A stretch of DNA of 13,376 nt, taken from assembly GCA_903881065.1 (NCBI GenBank), contig CAIRRW010000180.1, positions 1 through 13,376 on the forward strand, in the 5' to 3' direction. Positions 1-6,388 of the stretch are shown one piece after another. How positions within the stretch are numbered: position 1 is the first letter of the stretch; every line of letters starts with the position of its first letter. The notes beneath the pieces are model-generated. The model did not search any database, was not told the DNA's origin, and saw only the letters and a program-made list of their open reading frames with translations. Position numbers and translations under genes: made by a program. The stretch comes from an uncultured Bacteroidota bacterium. Lineage in GTDB: Bacteria > Bacteroidota > Bacteroidia > 2-12-FULL-35-15.

Positions 1-555
1 AATAATGAAGCTATTATAAAACCAAAAACGATTGATGAGCCAATTGTAAAATGTCAAAAAGCAGAACCTGAAATTGACAAAATTGTTATACCTGCTGCTT
101 TTGAAAACAAGGAAGAAACATCCGAAAAATCAACAATAGTAAAGGTAAAAGAGCTTACTTACGTTAACACAACTCCTGCTAAAGGAGGAGTGATGTTAGC
201 TAAAAAGGACATTAACAAAATAGTATTGAAAACCATAAAAAAGAATATTATTAACAGCAAAAAATCTGTAGCTGATGGCGCCCCAAAAGTACGTGGAAGG
301 CTATGGTGGTTGTGGTTTATTTGTGCATTTTTATGCTTATTAATAGCACTATTTAGTTCTGCATTATTAGGTACTATCTTTGGAATTCTTTTTTTCGCTT
401 TTGCTATTGCCGATCTAATTACTTATAGTACTGCTAGACGTAGAGTATCTCAATGGAAAAATGAAAATCAAAATAATGATCATCCAAAACCTCAATCTCC
501 GCAACCTACTCAGCCTAAGCAAAACGATTCAGAACCAAAGAAACCAAGAGGGTAA
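1..555 (+). CDS. Two-helix membrane protein, C-terminal part (5' end outside window)
   Basis: Not recognised. The reading frame is open from the first base of the window to the TAA at 553-555, giving 184 visible residues. Residues 1-95 are a charged Lys/Glu/Ile-rich linker. About residues 100-142 are strongly hydrophobic and Trp/Phe/Leu-rich, fitting two closely spaced membrane helices with a short Ser-Ser turn. After an Arg-Arg-Arg stop-transfer cluster comes a Pro/Gln/Lys-rich hydrophilic tail of about 35 residues. A GTG-ATG pair at 190-195 follows GGAGG and looks like a start, but the frame continues upstream without a stop and with coding-like composition. I therefore take it as internal, since Bacteroidetes rarely depend on Shine-Dalgarno sites. 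The tandem helices resemble small integral membrane domains at the C-terminus of many hypothetical Bacteroidetes proteins. No function is assigned. Confidence 0.7.
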   Translation, partial: NNEAIIKPKTIDEPIVKCQKAEPEIDKIVIPAAFENKEETSEKSTIVKVKELTYVNTTPAKGGVMLAKKDINKIVLKTIKKNIINSKKSVADGAPKVRGRLWWLWFICAFLCLLIALFSSALLGTIFGILFFAFAIADLITYSTARRRVSQWKNENQNNDHPKPQSPQPTQPKQNDSEPKKPRG

Positions 556-606
556 CTTATTTAGCTTGTTAGCATTTTACGAAAATTGAGTATTCATTTA
601 ATAAAA

Positions 607-753
607 TCAATCCAACTCATTAATAGTAACCCAGTATTTATAACCAACAATGGCTTTTTCCCATTTCTTTAGCTTGGTTAAATCGCGGTAATGATATTTA
701 GGTAAAACCATTTTATTAAATCGGGCTAATAGTTTGAACATTGATTTTTTCAT
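607..753 (-). CDS. Small basic conserved Bacteroidetes protein (48 aa)
   Basis: This short gene reads from ATG at 753-751 to TGA at 609-607 and encodes 48 residues. The N-terminal half is basic (MKKSMFKLLARFNK), followed by a Leu-Pro turn, a Lys-rich stretch and a Trp/Tyr-rich C-terminus ending in WVTINELD. From memory it resembles a family of about 45-50-residue Bacteroidetes proteins with the pattern LAKxNKxxLPxxxKxDLxKLxKxxxAIxxYRYWVTxxxLD, which automatic pipelines sometimes label 'SsrA-binding protein'. It lacks the full SmpB fold, so that label should not be trusted. It is divergent from rpmE2. Met5 (741-739) is an alternative start, because a good promoter box lies only 4 bases upstream of Met1. 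Real function unknown. Confidence 0.72.
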   Translation of the reverse strand: MKKSMFKLLARFNKMVLPKYHYRDLTKLKKWEKAIVGYKYWVTINELD

Positions 754-757
754 TGGG

Positions 758-765
758 CAAAAGTA
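758..765 (-). promoter_or_regulatory. Putative Bacteroidetes -7 box for the 48-aa gene
   Basis: On the minus strand the sequence is TACTTTTG, an exact match to the Bacteroidetes -7 consensus TAnnTTTG. It ends 4 bases before the ATG at 753, so the transcript would be leaderless or nearly so, or translation would begin at Met5. No clear TTTG -33 box is seen 17-21 bases further upstream. Confidence 0.45.
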
Positions 766-791
766 AACTTTAAAATATTATTAAAAGAATA

Positions 792-821
792 TTGCAGGTT
801 TAATTGAAATAACTATCTTTG
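792..821 (+). promoter_or_regulatory. Putative rpmE2 promoter (Bacteroidetes sigma-ABfr type)
   Basis: TATCTTTG at 814-821 matches the Bacteroidetes -7 consensus TAnnTTTG. A TTG at 792-794 sits 19 bases upstream, in the place expected for the -33 element. The start codon of rpmE2 is 29 bases downstream, leaving an A-rich leader typical of ribosomal protein genes in this phylum. Confidence 0.6.
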
Positions 822-850
822 CACTCCTAAAAATAAAAATTAAGAATAAA

Positions 851-1114
851 ATGAAACCAGAAATTCACCCAGAGAACTATCGTTTAGTAGTATTTAAAGA
901 TTTGAGTATTGATTATTCATTCTTAACTAAATCATGTGTAGAGTCAAAAGAAACTGTAGTTTGGGAAGATGGAAATGAGTATCCGATTGTAAAGTTGGAG
1001 ATTTCGAACATGTCTCACCCTTTTTATACCGGAAAAGTTAAATTGGTAGATACAGCAGGTCGTGTTGATAAATTCCGCACCCGTTACGCTAAAAAAGAAA
1101 CGGAAACGAAATAG
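851..1114 (+). CDS. rpmE2: 50S ribosomal protein L31 type B
   Basis: This is a structural protein of the large ribosomal subunit at the inter-subunit bridge. The 87-residue length and the motifs HPENYRLVVFKD (residues 6-17), WEDGNEYPIVKLEISNMSHP (38-57) and FYTGKVKLVDTAGRVDKFRT (58-77) are those of the L31 type B family. The zinc-binding CxxC of type A L31 is absent; the only Cys is at residue 29, so the protein is of the zinc-independent form. It starts at ATG 851, downstream of a good Bacteroidetes promoter, and is followed by a strong terminator, so it is probably transcribed alone. A Lys/Thr/Glu tail of about seven residues follows the conserved core. Confidence 0.96.
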   Translation: MKPEIHPENYRLVVFKDLSIDYSFLTKSCVESKETVVWEDGNEYPIVKLEISNMSHPFYTGKVKLVDTAGRVDKFRTRYAKKETETK

Positions 1115-1136
1115 TTTATTAAATCGTTATGAAAAG

Positions 1137-1173
1137 TCCCTTATCAAGAAATTGGTAAGGGATTTTTGTTTTT
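1137..1173 (+). terminator. Rho-independent terminator of rpmE2
   Basis: A 9-bp stem, TCCCTTATC (1137-1145) with GGTAAGGGA (1154-1162), has one G-T wobble and an 8-base loop. It is followed by TTTTTGTTTTT (1163-1173). It lies 22 bases after the rpmE2 stop codon. Confidence 0.9.
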
Positions 1174-1252
1174 ATAGCTCCTGCTTCACAACCTTTAGCT
1201 CAGGATTAGCGAAGCATATTTTTTGAGTATATTGTTTAAAGGTGAAAAACAC

Positions 1253-1378
1253 ATGGCGAAAAGTATAAAAGTTCAAGGTAAACATCATTTTTGCCCAAAA
1301 TGCCGGCAAGTGGGCAAATACGAACGTTTTTTATCTATTGTTTACATCAGACAGAGCAAAAACGAATGTTTTTTGTGA
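1253..1378 (+). CDS. Doubtful 41-aa ORF with a CPKC motif
   Basis: The frame from ATG 1253 to TGA 1376-1378 encodes 41 residues, including HHFCPKCRQVGK (residues 11-22), which looks like half of a zinc knuckle. Its second half lies inside units 1 and 2 of the 42-bp array (KYERF..., KNECFL), and the same frame continues as a 14-residue periodicity interrupted by stops. It is more likely a by-product or remnant of the repeat than a working gene. No good promoter box was found upstream. Confidence 0.15.
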   Translation: MAKSIKVQGKHHFCPKCRQVGKYERFLSIVYIRQSKNECFL

Positions 1379-1567
1379 GTTACCAGCTGGCAATTAAATA
1401 AAAACAATCGTTTTTGTAAACTCTGTAACGTGCAAGTTGACAAAAACAGTTGTCCGAGCCAAGTTTCTTGCTGGAGAAAAGGCAAAAACGATTGTATTTG
1501 CCCTGTCGGACCGTTGGAATAGGGCTCAGACGGTTGATTTTGCTCAACTCCCAAAGTTTGGAAGTTT
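1316..1567 (+). repeat. Degenerate 42-bp tandem array with dyad cores (6 units)
   Basis: Six consecutive units start at 1316, 1358, 1400, 1442, 1484 and 1526, each exactly 42 bp apart. The first 18 bases of each are conserved around AAAAACGATTGTTTTTGC. The A at columns 3 and 5, the C at column 6 and the G at column 11 are invariant across all six units. Units 1-3 keep the dyad AAAAAC-N4-GTTTTT (one mismatch in unit 1); units 4-6 keep mainly the left arm and G. The remaining 24 bases are only weakly alike: units 4 and 5 share 12 of 26 positions and both end in GGC. A further decayed core is at about 1608-1625, offset by two bases. The period equals four helical turns, or 14 codons. Function unknown. 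Confidence 0.75.
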
Positions 1568-1752
1568 TTGCATCCTTATTGGTATTACACATCTTCTTTG
1601 TTTTAGCAGAAACGACGCCTTTGCCTGTGTTTTTTTACCTGCAAACAAACTTTCCTTTAAACTTACAACTGTTTCTATAATTACAAGATTAAGTTATATC
1701 CATGTAACTTGTAAAGAAATTAAAATCTTTATCTCTTAAGTTATAACTAGAA

Positions 1753-2991
1753 TCAAAAAGACATCCAATCAATTGAATTCAAAATTTTTGAAGTAGCCCC
1801 TACTCTATTTTGCACATACTGTTTCGACTGGTGAGAAGCGGTTTTCAAAACTGATTTATCACTTAACAACTGCATTGTATTTTCAAATTCGGTATGATTG
1901 GTAATTGAAAATGCACCGCCAAGATGAATTAATTCCTTGGCTTCATTAAACTTCTGGTAATTAGGTCCGAAAATGGTTGGCAAACCAAAGGTGGCGGCTT
2001 CCAGAATGTTATGAATTCCTTTGCCGAATCCGCCACCAATATAAGCAATAGCACCATATTGATATAGCGACGACAACATCCCAATATTATCTATTATCAT
2101 CCCTTCGGCTGCTTTTACATTTACTTCATTTGCCTGAGAATACCTTACAATTGTTGAACTTTTAAATAGTTCCAGTATCGATTTAATATGATTCTCATCT
2201 ATCTCGTGAGGTGCAATTATTAACTTTAAACTTCCAAGTTTAAACTGAGCAATTATGTCTTCGTCTTCGCGCCAGCTACTGCCTGCTATCAGTATTTTTT
2301 TATCCTGTTTGAACTGCTCAATCAATGGAAACGATTTTATATTCGCGGCAATGTCTGCAACTCTGTCGAACCGGGTATCTCCGGCAAAAGTAGTATTGGT
2401 ATAGCCAATTGATTTTAATAATTCCACTGACTTTTCATCCTGCAGAAAAAAATGTGTAAAACATTTCAATTGCTTGCGAAACCAGCTGCTATATACTTTA
2501 AAGAAATAATGATTCTCCCTGAAAATACCGATTACCAGATAAGTTGGTATGTTTTTTCGTTTTAATTCCTGTAAATAATTAAACCAAAACTCATATTTTA
2601 CAAAGAAAACAGCGGTAGGATTAATCGTTTCAATAAACTTTCGGGCATTCGATAGAGTATCAATCGGCAGATAAAATATATAATCGGCAGATTGATAATT
2701 CTTCCTGATTTCGTATCCCGAAGGGGAAAAGAAGGTTAATACAATAATAGATTTAGGATTTAGTTTTATTGCTTCTATTAATGGTCGCGCCTGCTCAAAC
2801 TCGCCAAGAGATGCACAATGAAACCAGATGATTTTATATTTTGTATTTTGTATTTTGTATTTAGCTTGTCGAAGAGCCAATTCCTGCTTTGCTCTGCCAG
2901 TTACCCATAATTTTGCTTTTGAATTAAACATTGAAGCAATGCGTATAACAAATAAATAAAGGTAAATGGAGAAATTGTAAATTATCTGCAT
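1753..2991 (-). CDS. waaA: 3-deoxy-D-manno-octulosonic acid (Kdo) transferase
   Basis: Transfers Kdo from CMP-Kdo to lipid IVA at the inner membrane, the step linking lipid A to LPS core. It is a GT30 enzyme of 412 residues, usual for Bacteroidetes. The N-terminal hydrophobic segment (about residues 4-20) is a membrane anchor. WFHCASLGEFEQARP (56-70) holds the expected catalytic glutamate (E64). VKYEFWFNY (131-139), AGDTRFDR (203-210), IAGSSWREDED (235-245), APHEIDENH (260-268) and YIGGGFGKGIHNILEAATFG (317-336) are the conserved blocks. Residues 39-54 (about LALRQAKYKIQNTKYKI) are unusual: they are encoded by TTCGACAAGCT followed by TACAAAA heptamers, a repeat-derived stretch in a variable part of the family. 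Transcription probably comes from the upstream outer-membrane protein gene, 50 bases away on the same strand. Confidence 0.95.
   Translation of the reverse strand: MQIIYNFSIYLYLFVIRIASMFNSKAKLWVTGRAKQELALRQAKYKIQNTKYKIIWFHCASLGEFEQARPLIEAIKLNPKSIIVLTFFSPSGYEIRKNYQSADYIFYLPIDTLSNARKFIETINPTAVFFVKYEFWFNYLQELKRKNIPTYLVIGIFRENHYFFKVYSSWFRKQLKCFTHFFLQDEKSVELLKSIGYTNTTFAGDTRFDRVADIAANIKSFPLIEQFKQDKKILIAGSSWREDEDIIAQFKLGSLKLIIAPHEIDENHIKSILELFKSSTIVRYSQANEVNVKAAEGMIIDNIGMLSSLYQYGAIAYIGGGFGKGIHNILEAATFGLPTIFGPNYQKFNEAKELIHLGGAFSITNHTEFENTMQLLSDKSVLKTASHQSKQYVQNRVGATSKILNSIDWMSF
2837..2863 (-). repeat. Heptanucleotide repeat within waaA
   Basis: On the plus strand TATTTTG occurs three times in perfect tandem (2837-2857), followed by a fourth, imperfect copy (TATTTA, 2858-2863). 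It lies next to AGCTTGTCGAAG (2863-2874), whose complement CTTCGACAAGCT resembles a short repeat common in Bacteroidetes genomes. It encodes the KYKIQNTKYK segment of WaaA. Gain or loss of one 7-bp unit would shift the waaA frame near codon 45. Confidence 0.75.
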
Positions 2992-3041
2992 CTCAAACGA
3001 TTATTAATATTCACTTTTAGTATTGCTTTCGGAAGGTGAAT

Positions 3042-3788
3042 TTAATGGGTGTAAAACTCTGAAGGTGATTTCTTATACAAAGGTAAAATCCATGCTATTC
3101 GCGCACCATATAAAATGTCCACTCGCTTTTTGGTATCCTGAGCCATCAGGTCATAATCATAACTACGGCGGTTTTGAGTGAACCCTTCTAAACATTCCAG
3201 ACCAAAATAAAAGTTCAAAAGTCGGTTGTTACTAAGATACATATAGCCTAAACTTTGAGTTAGTAAAAAACCGTTTGTTAACCTGTCATAACCTTTTTTG
3301 TACTGTTTATCAAGTTCGGGAACGTTATTTCCAATTACCTCAATCCTTATTTTGTGCTGAATAAAACCAAAACCTTCATTAAATACAATTCCCGAATTAG
3401 GATTAGGTTTCTTAAAATGAATCATTCCACCAAGGGTTCCGGAAACAGTAAATCCGCGTTCGAACATTGGAATATTAGCAAACTGACCATCCTGACCTAT
3501 TACACCTCCATCGTGAGTAGAGATATTTGCCAAAACATTTTCTTTTATTGTATTTCCAAAGAAAAAGCTACCATTAATTCCAATCATTAAATAGGAACGG
3601 CTTTTAAATTCAAGGCTCAACTGGGTGGAAGAATTGTTGCCAAACCTACTTACCATATTACCTCCTGGCATTTGGTAGCCATAAGAAGCGCTAATCAAAG
3701 GAGTATAAATAGAAGAATCTTTTATACTCACCTGTGCGGAAAGAAGATTGAAGCAAAAAACTAAAACAATAAAACCTATCTTTTTCAT
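3042..3788 (-). CDS. Outer-membrane beta-barrel-like protein beside waaA
   Basis: Function unknown. Residues 1-18 (MKKIGFIVLVFCFNLLSA) are a typical Sec signal peptide, probably cut before Gln19. The 248-residue body alternates polar and hydrophobic residues in strands such as YLMIGINGSFFFG, GFTVSGTLGGMIHF and LNFYFGLECLEGFTQ, separated by Gly/Asn-rich turns, as expected for a small outer-membrane barrel of roughly 8-10 strands. The segments PNPNSGIVFNEGFGFIQHKI, KKGYDRLTNG and FTQNRRSYDYD look strongly constrained; from memory they recur in a Bacteroidetes-wide family without assigned function. It lies 50 bases upstream of waaA on the same strand, which suggests co-transcription and a possible link to LPS assembly; this is inference. 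No lipobox cysteine is present at the cleavage site. Confidence 0.82.
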   Translation of the reverse strand: MKKIGFIVLVFCFNLLSAQVSIKDSSIYTPLISASYGYQMPGGNMVSRFGNNSSTQLSLEFKSRSYLMIGINGSFFFGNTIKENVLANISTHDGGVIGQDGQFANIPMFERGFTVSGTLGGMIHFKKPNPNSGIVFNEGFGFIQHKIRIEVIGNNVPELDKQYKKGYDRLTNGFLLTQSLGYMYLSNNRLLNFYFGLECLEGFTQNRRSYDYDLMAQDTKKRVDILYGARIAWILPLYKKSPSEFYTH

Positions 3789-3804
3789 TTTTATTAAAAG
3801 TGCG

Positions 3805-3832
3805 CTAAATTACAATTTAATATGCAATACAA
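3805..3832 (-). promoter_or_regulatory. Weak candidate promoter for the barrel gene and waaA
   Basis: On the minus strand TAATTTAG (3812-3805) differs from the Bacteroidetes -7 consensus TAnnTTTG at one base. A TTG (3832-3830) lies 17 bases upstream. The start codon at 3788 is 16 bases downstream. The match is imperfect in AT-rich DNA, so it is only a candidate. Confidence 0.3.
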
Positions 3833-3869
3833 TATATAATAATCCCCTATCACGTTTATATAATTTTAT

Positions 3870-3877
3870 TAACTTCG
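3870..3877 (+). promoter_or_regulatory. Candidate -7 box for the polysaccharide operon
   Basis: TAACTTCG differs from TAnnTTTG at one base and is a frequent variant in this phylum. It lies 25 bases before the ATG at 3903, giving a short leader. No convincing TTTG -33 element was seen 17-23 bases upstream. It is the only good candidate upstream of the nine-gene run. Confidence 0.4.
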
Positions 3878-3902
3878 CATCCTTATTTAAATATTGATAA
3901 AA

Positions 3903-5045
3903 ATGGAAAAAGTAGCGAGGAAAATTCAGATGGTTGACCTTAAAAGTCAATACGAAAAAATAAAAAACGAAGTTGATTCAGCAATTCAAAATGTAATAAA
4001 TAATACTGCGTTTATTAACGGACCTGAAGTAAAGGAATTTCAGAAGGAATTGGAAGTATATCTTGGTGTAAAACACGTAATACCTTGCGCAAATGGCACA
4101 GATGCGCTTCAGATTGCGATGATGGCATTGGATTTAAAACCGGGCGACGAAGTGATTACTGCCGACTTTACTTATGTGGCAACTGCTGAAGTTATAGGTT
4201 TATTAGGTTTGAAACCGGTATTGGTTGATGTAATTCCTGATACTTTTGACATTGATGTTAAGGCTATCGAAAAAGCAATTACTCCTAAAACTAAAGCTAT
4301 TGTACCTGTTCATTTGTTTGGTCAATGTGCTAATATGGAAGCGATAATGGCATTGGCTAAAAAACATAATTTGTATGTAATTGAAGATACAGCACAGGCA
4401 ATTGGTGCTGAATATATTTATGCTGATGGAACGAAGAAAAAAGCGGGAGCAATAGGAACAGTAGGCTGTACATCATTCTTCCCTTCAAAAAATTTAGGAT
4501 GTTATGGAGATGGGGGCGCAATTTTTACAAATGATGATGCATTGGCAGCAAAAATTAGAATCATTGCAAATCATGGGCAGACTGCACAATATATTCATGA
4601 TTTAATTGGTGTTAATTCTCGCCTTGACAGTATTCAGGCTGCTATTTTGAGAATTAAATTACGTCAGCTTGATAATTATTGCGCAGCTAGAAACAAAGTT
4701 GCAAGTTATTATGACAAGGCATTTTCAAATAATCCTAAATTGAAAACACCTGCACGTGCGGCATATTCCAATCACGTGTTTCATCAATATACATTGCAGT
4801 TAAACGGAGTTGATAGAAATGCACTGCGTGAGTTTTTAGCAGCCAAAGATATACCCGCGATGATTTATTATCCGATTCCATTGCATTTACAAAAGGCTTA
4901 TTTAGATGAAAGATATAAATCAGGAGATTTTCCTGTAACCGAAAAGCTTTGTACTTCTGTAGTATCGCTGCCAATGCATACTGAGTTGGATGAAGAGACA
5001 TTAAAATACATTACAGATTCGGTTCTTGAATTTGTAAATAAATAA
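3903..5045 (+). CDS. wbpE: DegT/StrS-type PLP aminotransferase, WbpE-like
   Basis: Probably aminates UDP-3-keto-GlcNAcA at C3 to UDP-GlcNAc(3NH2)A with glutamate as donor, the third step to UDP-GlcNAc(3NAc)A; cytoplasmic. The 380-residue length is normal for DegT/DnrJ/EryC1/StrS fold-type I enzymes. Visible motifs are FINGPEVKEFQKEL (38-50), CANGTDALQIA (62-72), the PLP-contact Glu-Asp at 161-162, SFFPSKNLGCYGDGGA (191-206) with the Schiff-base lysine K196, and NSRLDSIQAA (238-247). FFPSKxLGCYGDGGA and the late YYPIPLH segment are WbpE-like. ATG 3903 is chosen over the in-frame TTG at 3894 because it fits the promoter box and the family start. Partner genes wbpD-wbpB-wbpA lie 2.6 kb downstream, which supports this substrate over other sugar aminotransferases. 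Confidence 0.85.
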   Translation: MEKVARKIQMVDLKSQYEKIKNEVDSAIQNVINNTAFINGPEVKEFQKELEVYLGVKHVIPCANGTDALQIAMMALDLKPGDEVITADFTYVATAEVIGLLGLKPVLVDVIPDTFDIDVKAIEKAITPKTKAIVPVHLFGQCANMEAIMALAKKHNLYVIEDTAQAIGAEYIYADGTKKKAGAIGTVGCTSFFPSKNLGCYGDGGAIFTNDDALAAKIRIIANHGQTAQYIHDLIGVNSRLDSIQAAILRIKLRQLDNYCAARNKVASYYDKAFSNNPKLKTPARAAYSNHVFHQYTLQLNGVDRNALREFLAAKDIPAMIYYPIPLHLQKAYLDERYKSGDFPVTEKLCTSVVSLPMHTELDEETLKYITDSVLEFVNK

Positions 5046-5075
5046 AATAAAAATACACGTAAAAATTTATAAATT

Positions 5076-6386
5076 ATGAATATAGCAGTAGTAGGAACAG
5101 GATATGTAGGTTTAGTAACGGGCACTTGCCTTGCAGAGACCGGAAACCATGTAATTTGTGTTGATATTAATCAGGAAAAAGTAAAGAAAATGCAAAATGG
5201 TGAGGTGCCGATTTATGAACCTCATTTGGATGTATTATTTGAAAGGAACATTAAACAGGGAAGATTGACTTTTACAACCAATCTTGCTGAAGCAATTGAA
5301 AATGCAAAAATTATTTTCCTTGCATTGCCTACTCCTCCTGGCGAAGACGGCTCGGCTGATTTAAGTTATATACTTGGTGTAGCCGATGATTTAGGAAAGA
5401 TTATTAAGGATTATAAAGTTATTGTTGATAAAAGTACGGTACCTGTAGGTACTGCAGAAAAAGTGCGTGTTGCAGTAGCTAAAAACGCAAAAGTTGATTT
5501 TGACATAGTATCAAATCCTGAATTTTTGAGAGAAGGATTTGCTGTTGATGATTTTTTAAAACCTGATAGAGTTGTAATCGGTACAAGTACTGAAAGAGCT
5601 CGTAAAACAATGGAAGAACTTTACAAACCTTATGTTCGTCAAGGGAATCCAATTTTGTTTATGGATGAAAAATCAGCTGAACTGACTAAATATGCTGCAA
5701 ATGCATTTCTTGCAACCAAAATTACTTTCATGAATGAAATTGCAAACCTATGCGAGAAATTAGGTGCAGATGTTGATGCAGTGAGAATTGGAATTGGAAG
5801 TGACGACAGAATTGGTAAACGCTTTTTATTCCCGGGTATTGGTTATGGAGGAAGTTGTTTTCCGAAAGATGTGCAGGCATTGGCTAAATCAGCAGCTGAA
5901 GTGAATTATGATTTCAAGATACTTGATTCTGTAATGGACATTAATGAAAAACAAAAGACTATAATTGTTCCAAAAATCAGGGATTATTTCAAAGGAAATT
6001 TGAAAGGCAAGAAGATAGCAATCTGGGGACTGGCTTTCAAGCCTGATACAGATGATATTCGCGAAGCGCCTGCTTTATATATCATTGATGAGCTGGTGAA
6101 AGAAGGTGTTATTATTTCGGCTTACGACCCTGAAGCGATTAATAATGTTCGGAAATTAATCGGTGATAAAATTAATTATGCGAATGATGAATATGAAGCA
6201 TTGAAAGATGCGGATGCTTTGCTGATAGCTACAGAATGGAGTTTATTCCGCACTCCTGATTTCGATAAAGTATCATCATTATTAAAAAACAAAACCATAT
6301 TTGATGGCCGTAATTTATACAGCAATCAGCAAATGAAAGAACTTGGATATTATTATTGTTCAATAGGAAGAGAAATTGTAAAATAA
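5076..6386 (+). CDS. ugd: UDP-glucose 6-dehydrogenase
   Basis: Oxidises UDP-Glc twice with NAD+ to UDP-GlcA in the cytoplasm. At 436 residues it has the normal length. VGTGYVGLVTG (6-16) is the NAD-binding loop. KSTVPVGT (119-126), SNPEFLREG (146-154), the conserved lysine in ELTKYAANAF (K205) and GYGGSCFPKD (257-266) with the catalytic cysteine C261 follow in the family order. IWGLAFKPDTDDIREAP near the C-terminus is the UDP-binding domain signature. It differs from the second nucleotide-sugar dehydrogenase of this operon (9241-10530) by the GGSCFPKD versus GGHCIGVDP cysteine block, which separates UDP-Glc from UDP-HexNAc enzymes. It starts 30 bases after wbpE and ends 2 bases before the decarboxylase gene, so it is surely co-transcribed with it. 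Confidence 0.95.
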   Translation: MNIAVVGTGYVGLVTGTCLAETGNHVICVDINQEKVKKMQNGEVPIYEPHLDVLFERNIKQGRLTFTTNLAEAIENAKIIFLALPTPPGEDGSADLSYILGVADDLGKIIKDYKVIVDKSTVPVGTAEKVRVAVAKNAKVDFDIVSNPEFLREGFAVDDFLKPDRVVIGTSTERARKTMEELYKPYVRQGNPILFMDEKSAELTKYAANAFLATKITFMNEIANLCEKLGADVDAVRIGIGSDDRIGKRFLFPGIGYGGSCFPKDVQALAKSAAEVNYDFKILDSVMDINEKQKTIIVPKIRDYFKGNLKGKKIAIWGLAFKPDTDDIREAPALYIIDELVKEGVIISAYDPEAINNVRKLIGDKINYANDEYEALKDADALLIATEWSLFRTPDFDKVSSLLKNKTIFDGRNLYSNQQMKELGYYYCSIGREIVK

Positions 6387-6388
6387 AC

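Larger units (their letters stand above)
1174..1752. other. 579-bp gap between convergent genes, no convincing gene
   Basis: This gap separates the rpmE2 terminator from the 3' end of waaA on the opposite strand. Several short frames are open on both strands, but they overlap one another and follow the 42-bp repeat rather than any gene-like composition. The only ORF with a hint of content is 1253-1378, listed separately. Near the waaA end there is a small palindrome, AGTTATAACT (1739-1748); the same 10-mer recurs at 11608-11617 before the epimerase gene. I see no clear terminator for waaA here. Confidence 0.7.

Noticed and set aside
190..555. A separate 121-residue gene starting at GTG 190 after a GGAGG site
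   Set aside because: The same frame is open upstream to the window edge with coding-like charged sequence, so the start is more likely internal to a longer gene.
1316..1567. CRISPR array (conserved core alternating with variable sequence)
   Set aside because: The conserved part is only about 18 bases and degenerate between units, the period of 42 bp leaves about 24-base 'spacers' that share partial similarity, and no cas gene is nearby.
1342..1739. Overlapping short ORFs on both strands in the 42-bp array
   Set aside because: They overlap each other, follow the repeat period and show no conserved domain; open frames are expected because 42 is a multiple of three.
1700..1752. Rho-independent terminator for waaA
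   Set aside because: Only AT-rich short inverted repeats (AAGTTA...TAACTT, AGTTATAACT) are seen, without a GC stem or a T tract in the waaA direction.
6356..6388. Longer N-terminus for the decarboxylase starting at 6356
   Set aside because: It would overlap the end of ugd and place 11 non-family residues before the Rossmann strand; ATG 6389 gives the normal start KRVLITGAAGFLG.
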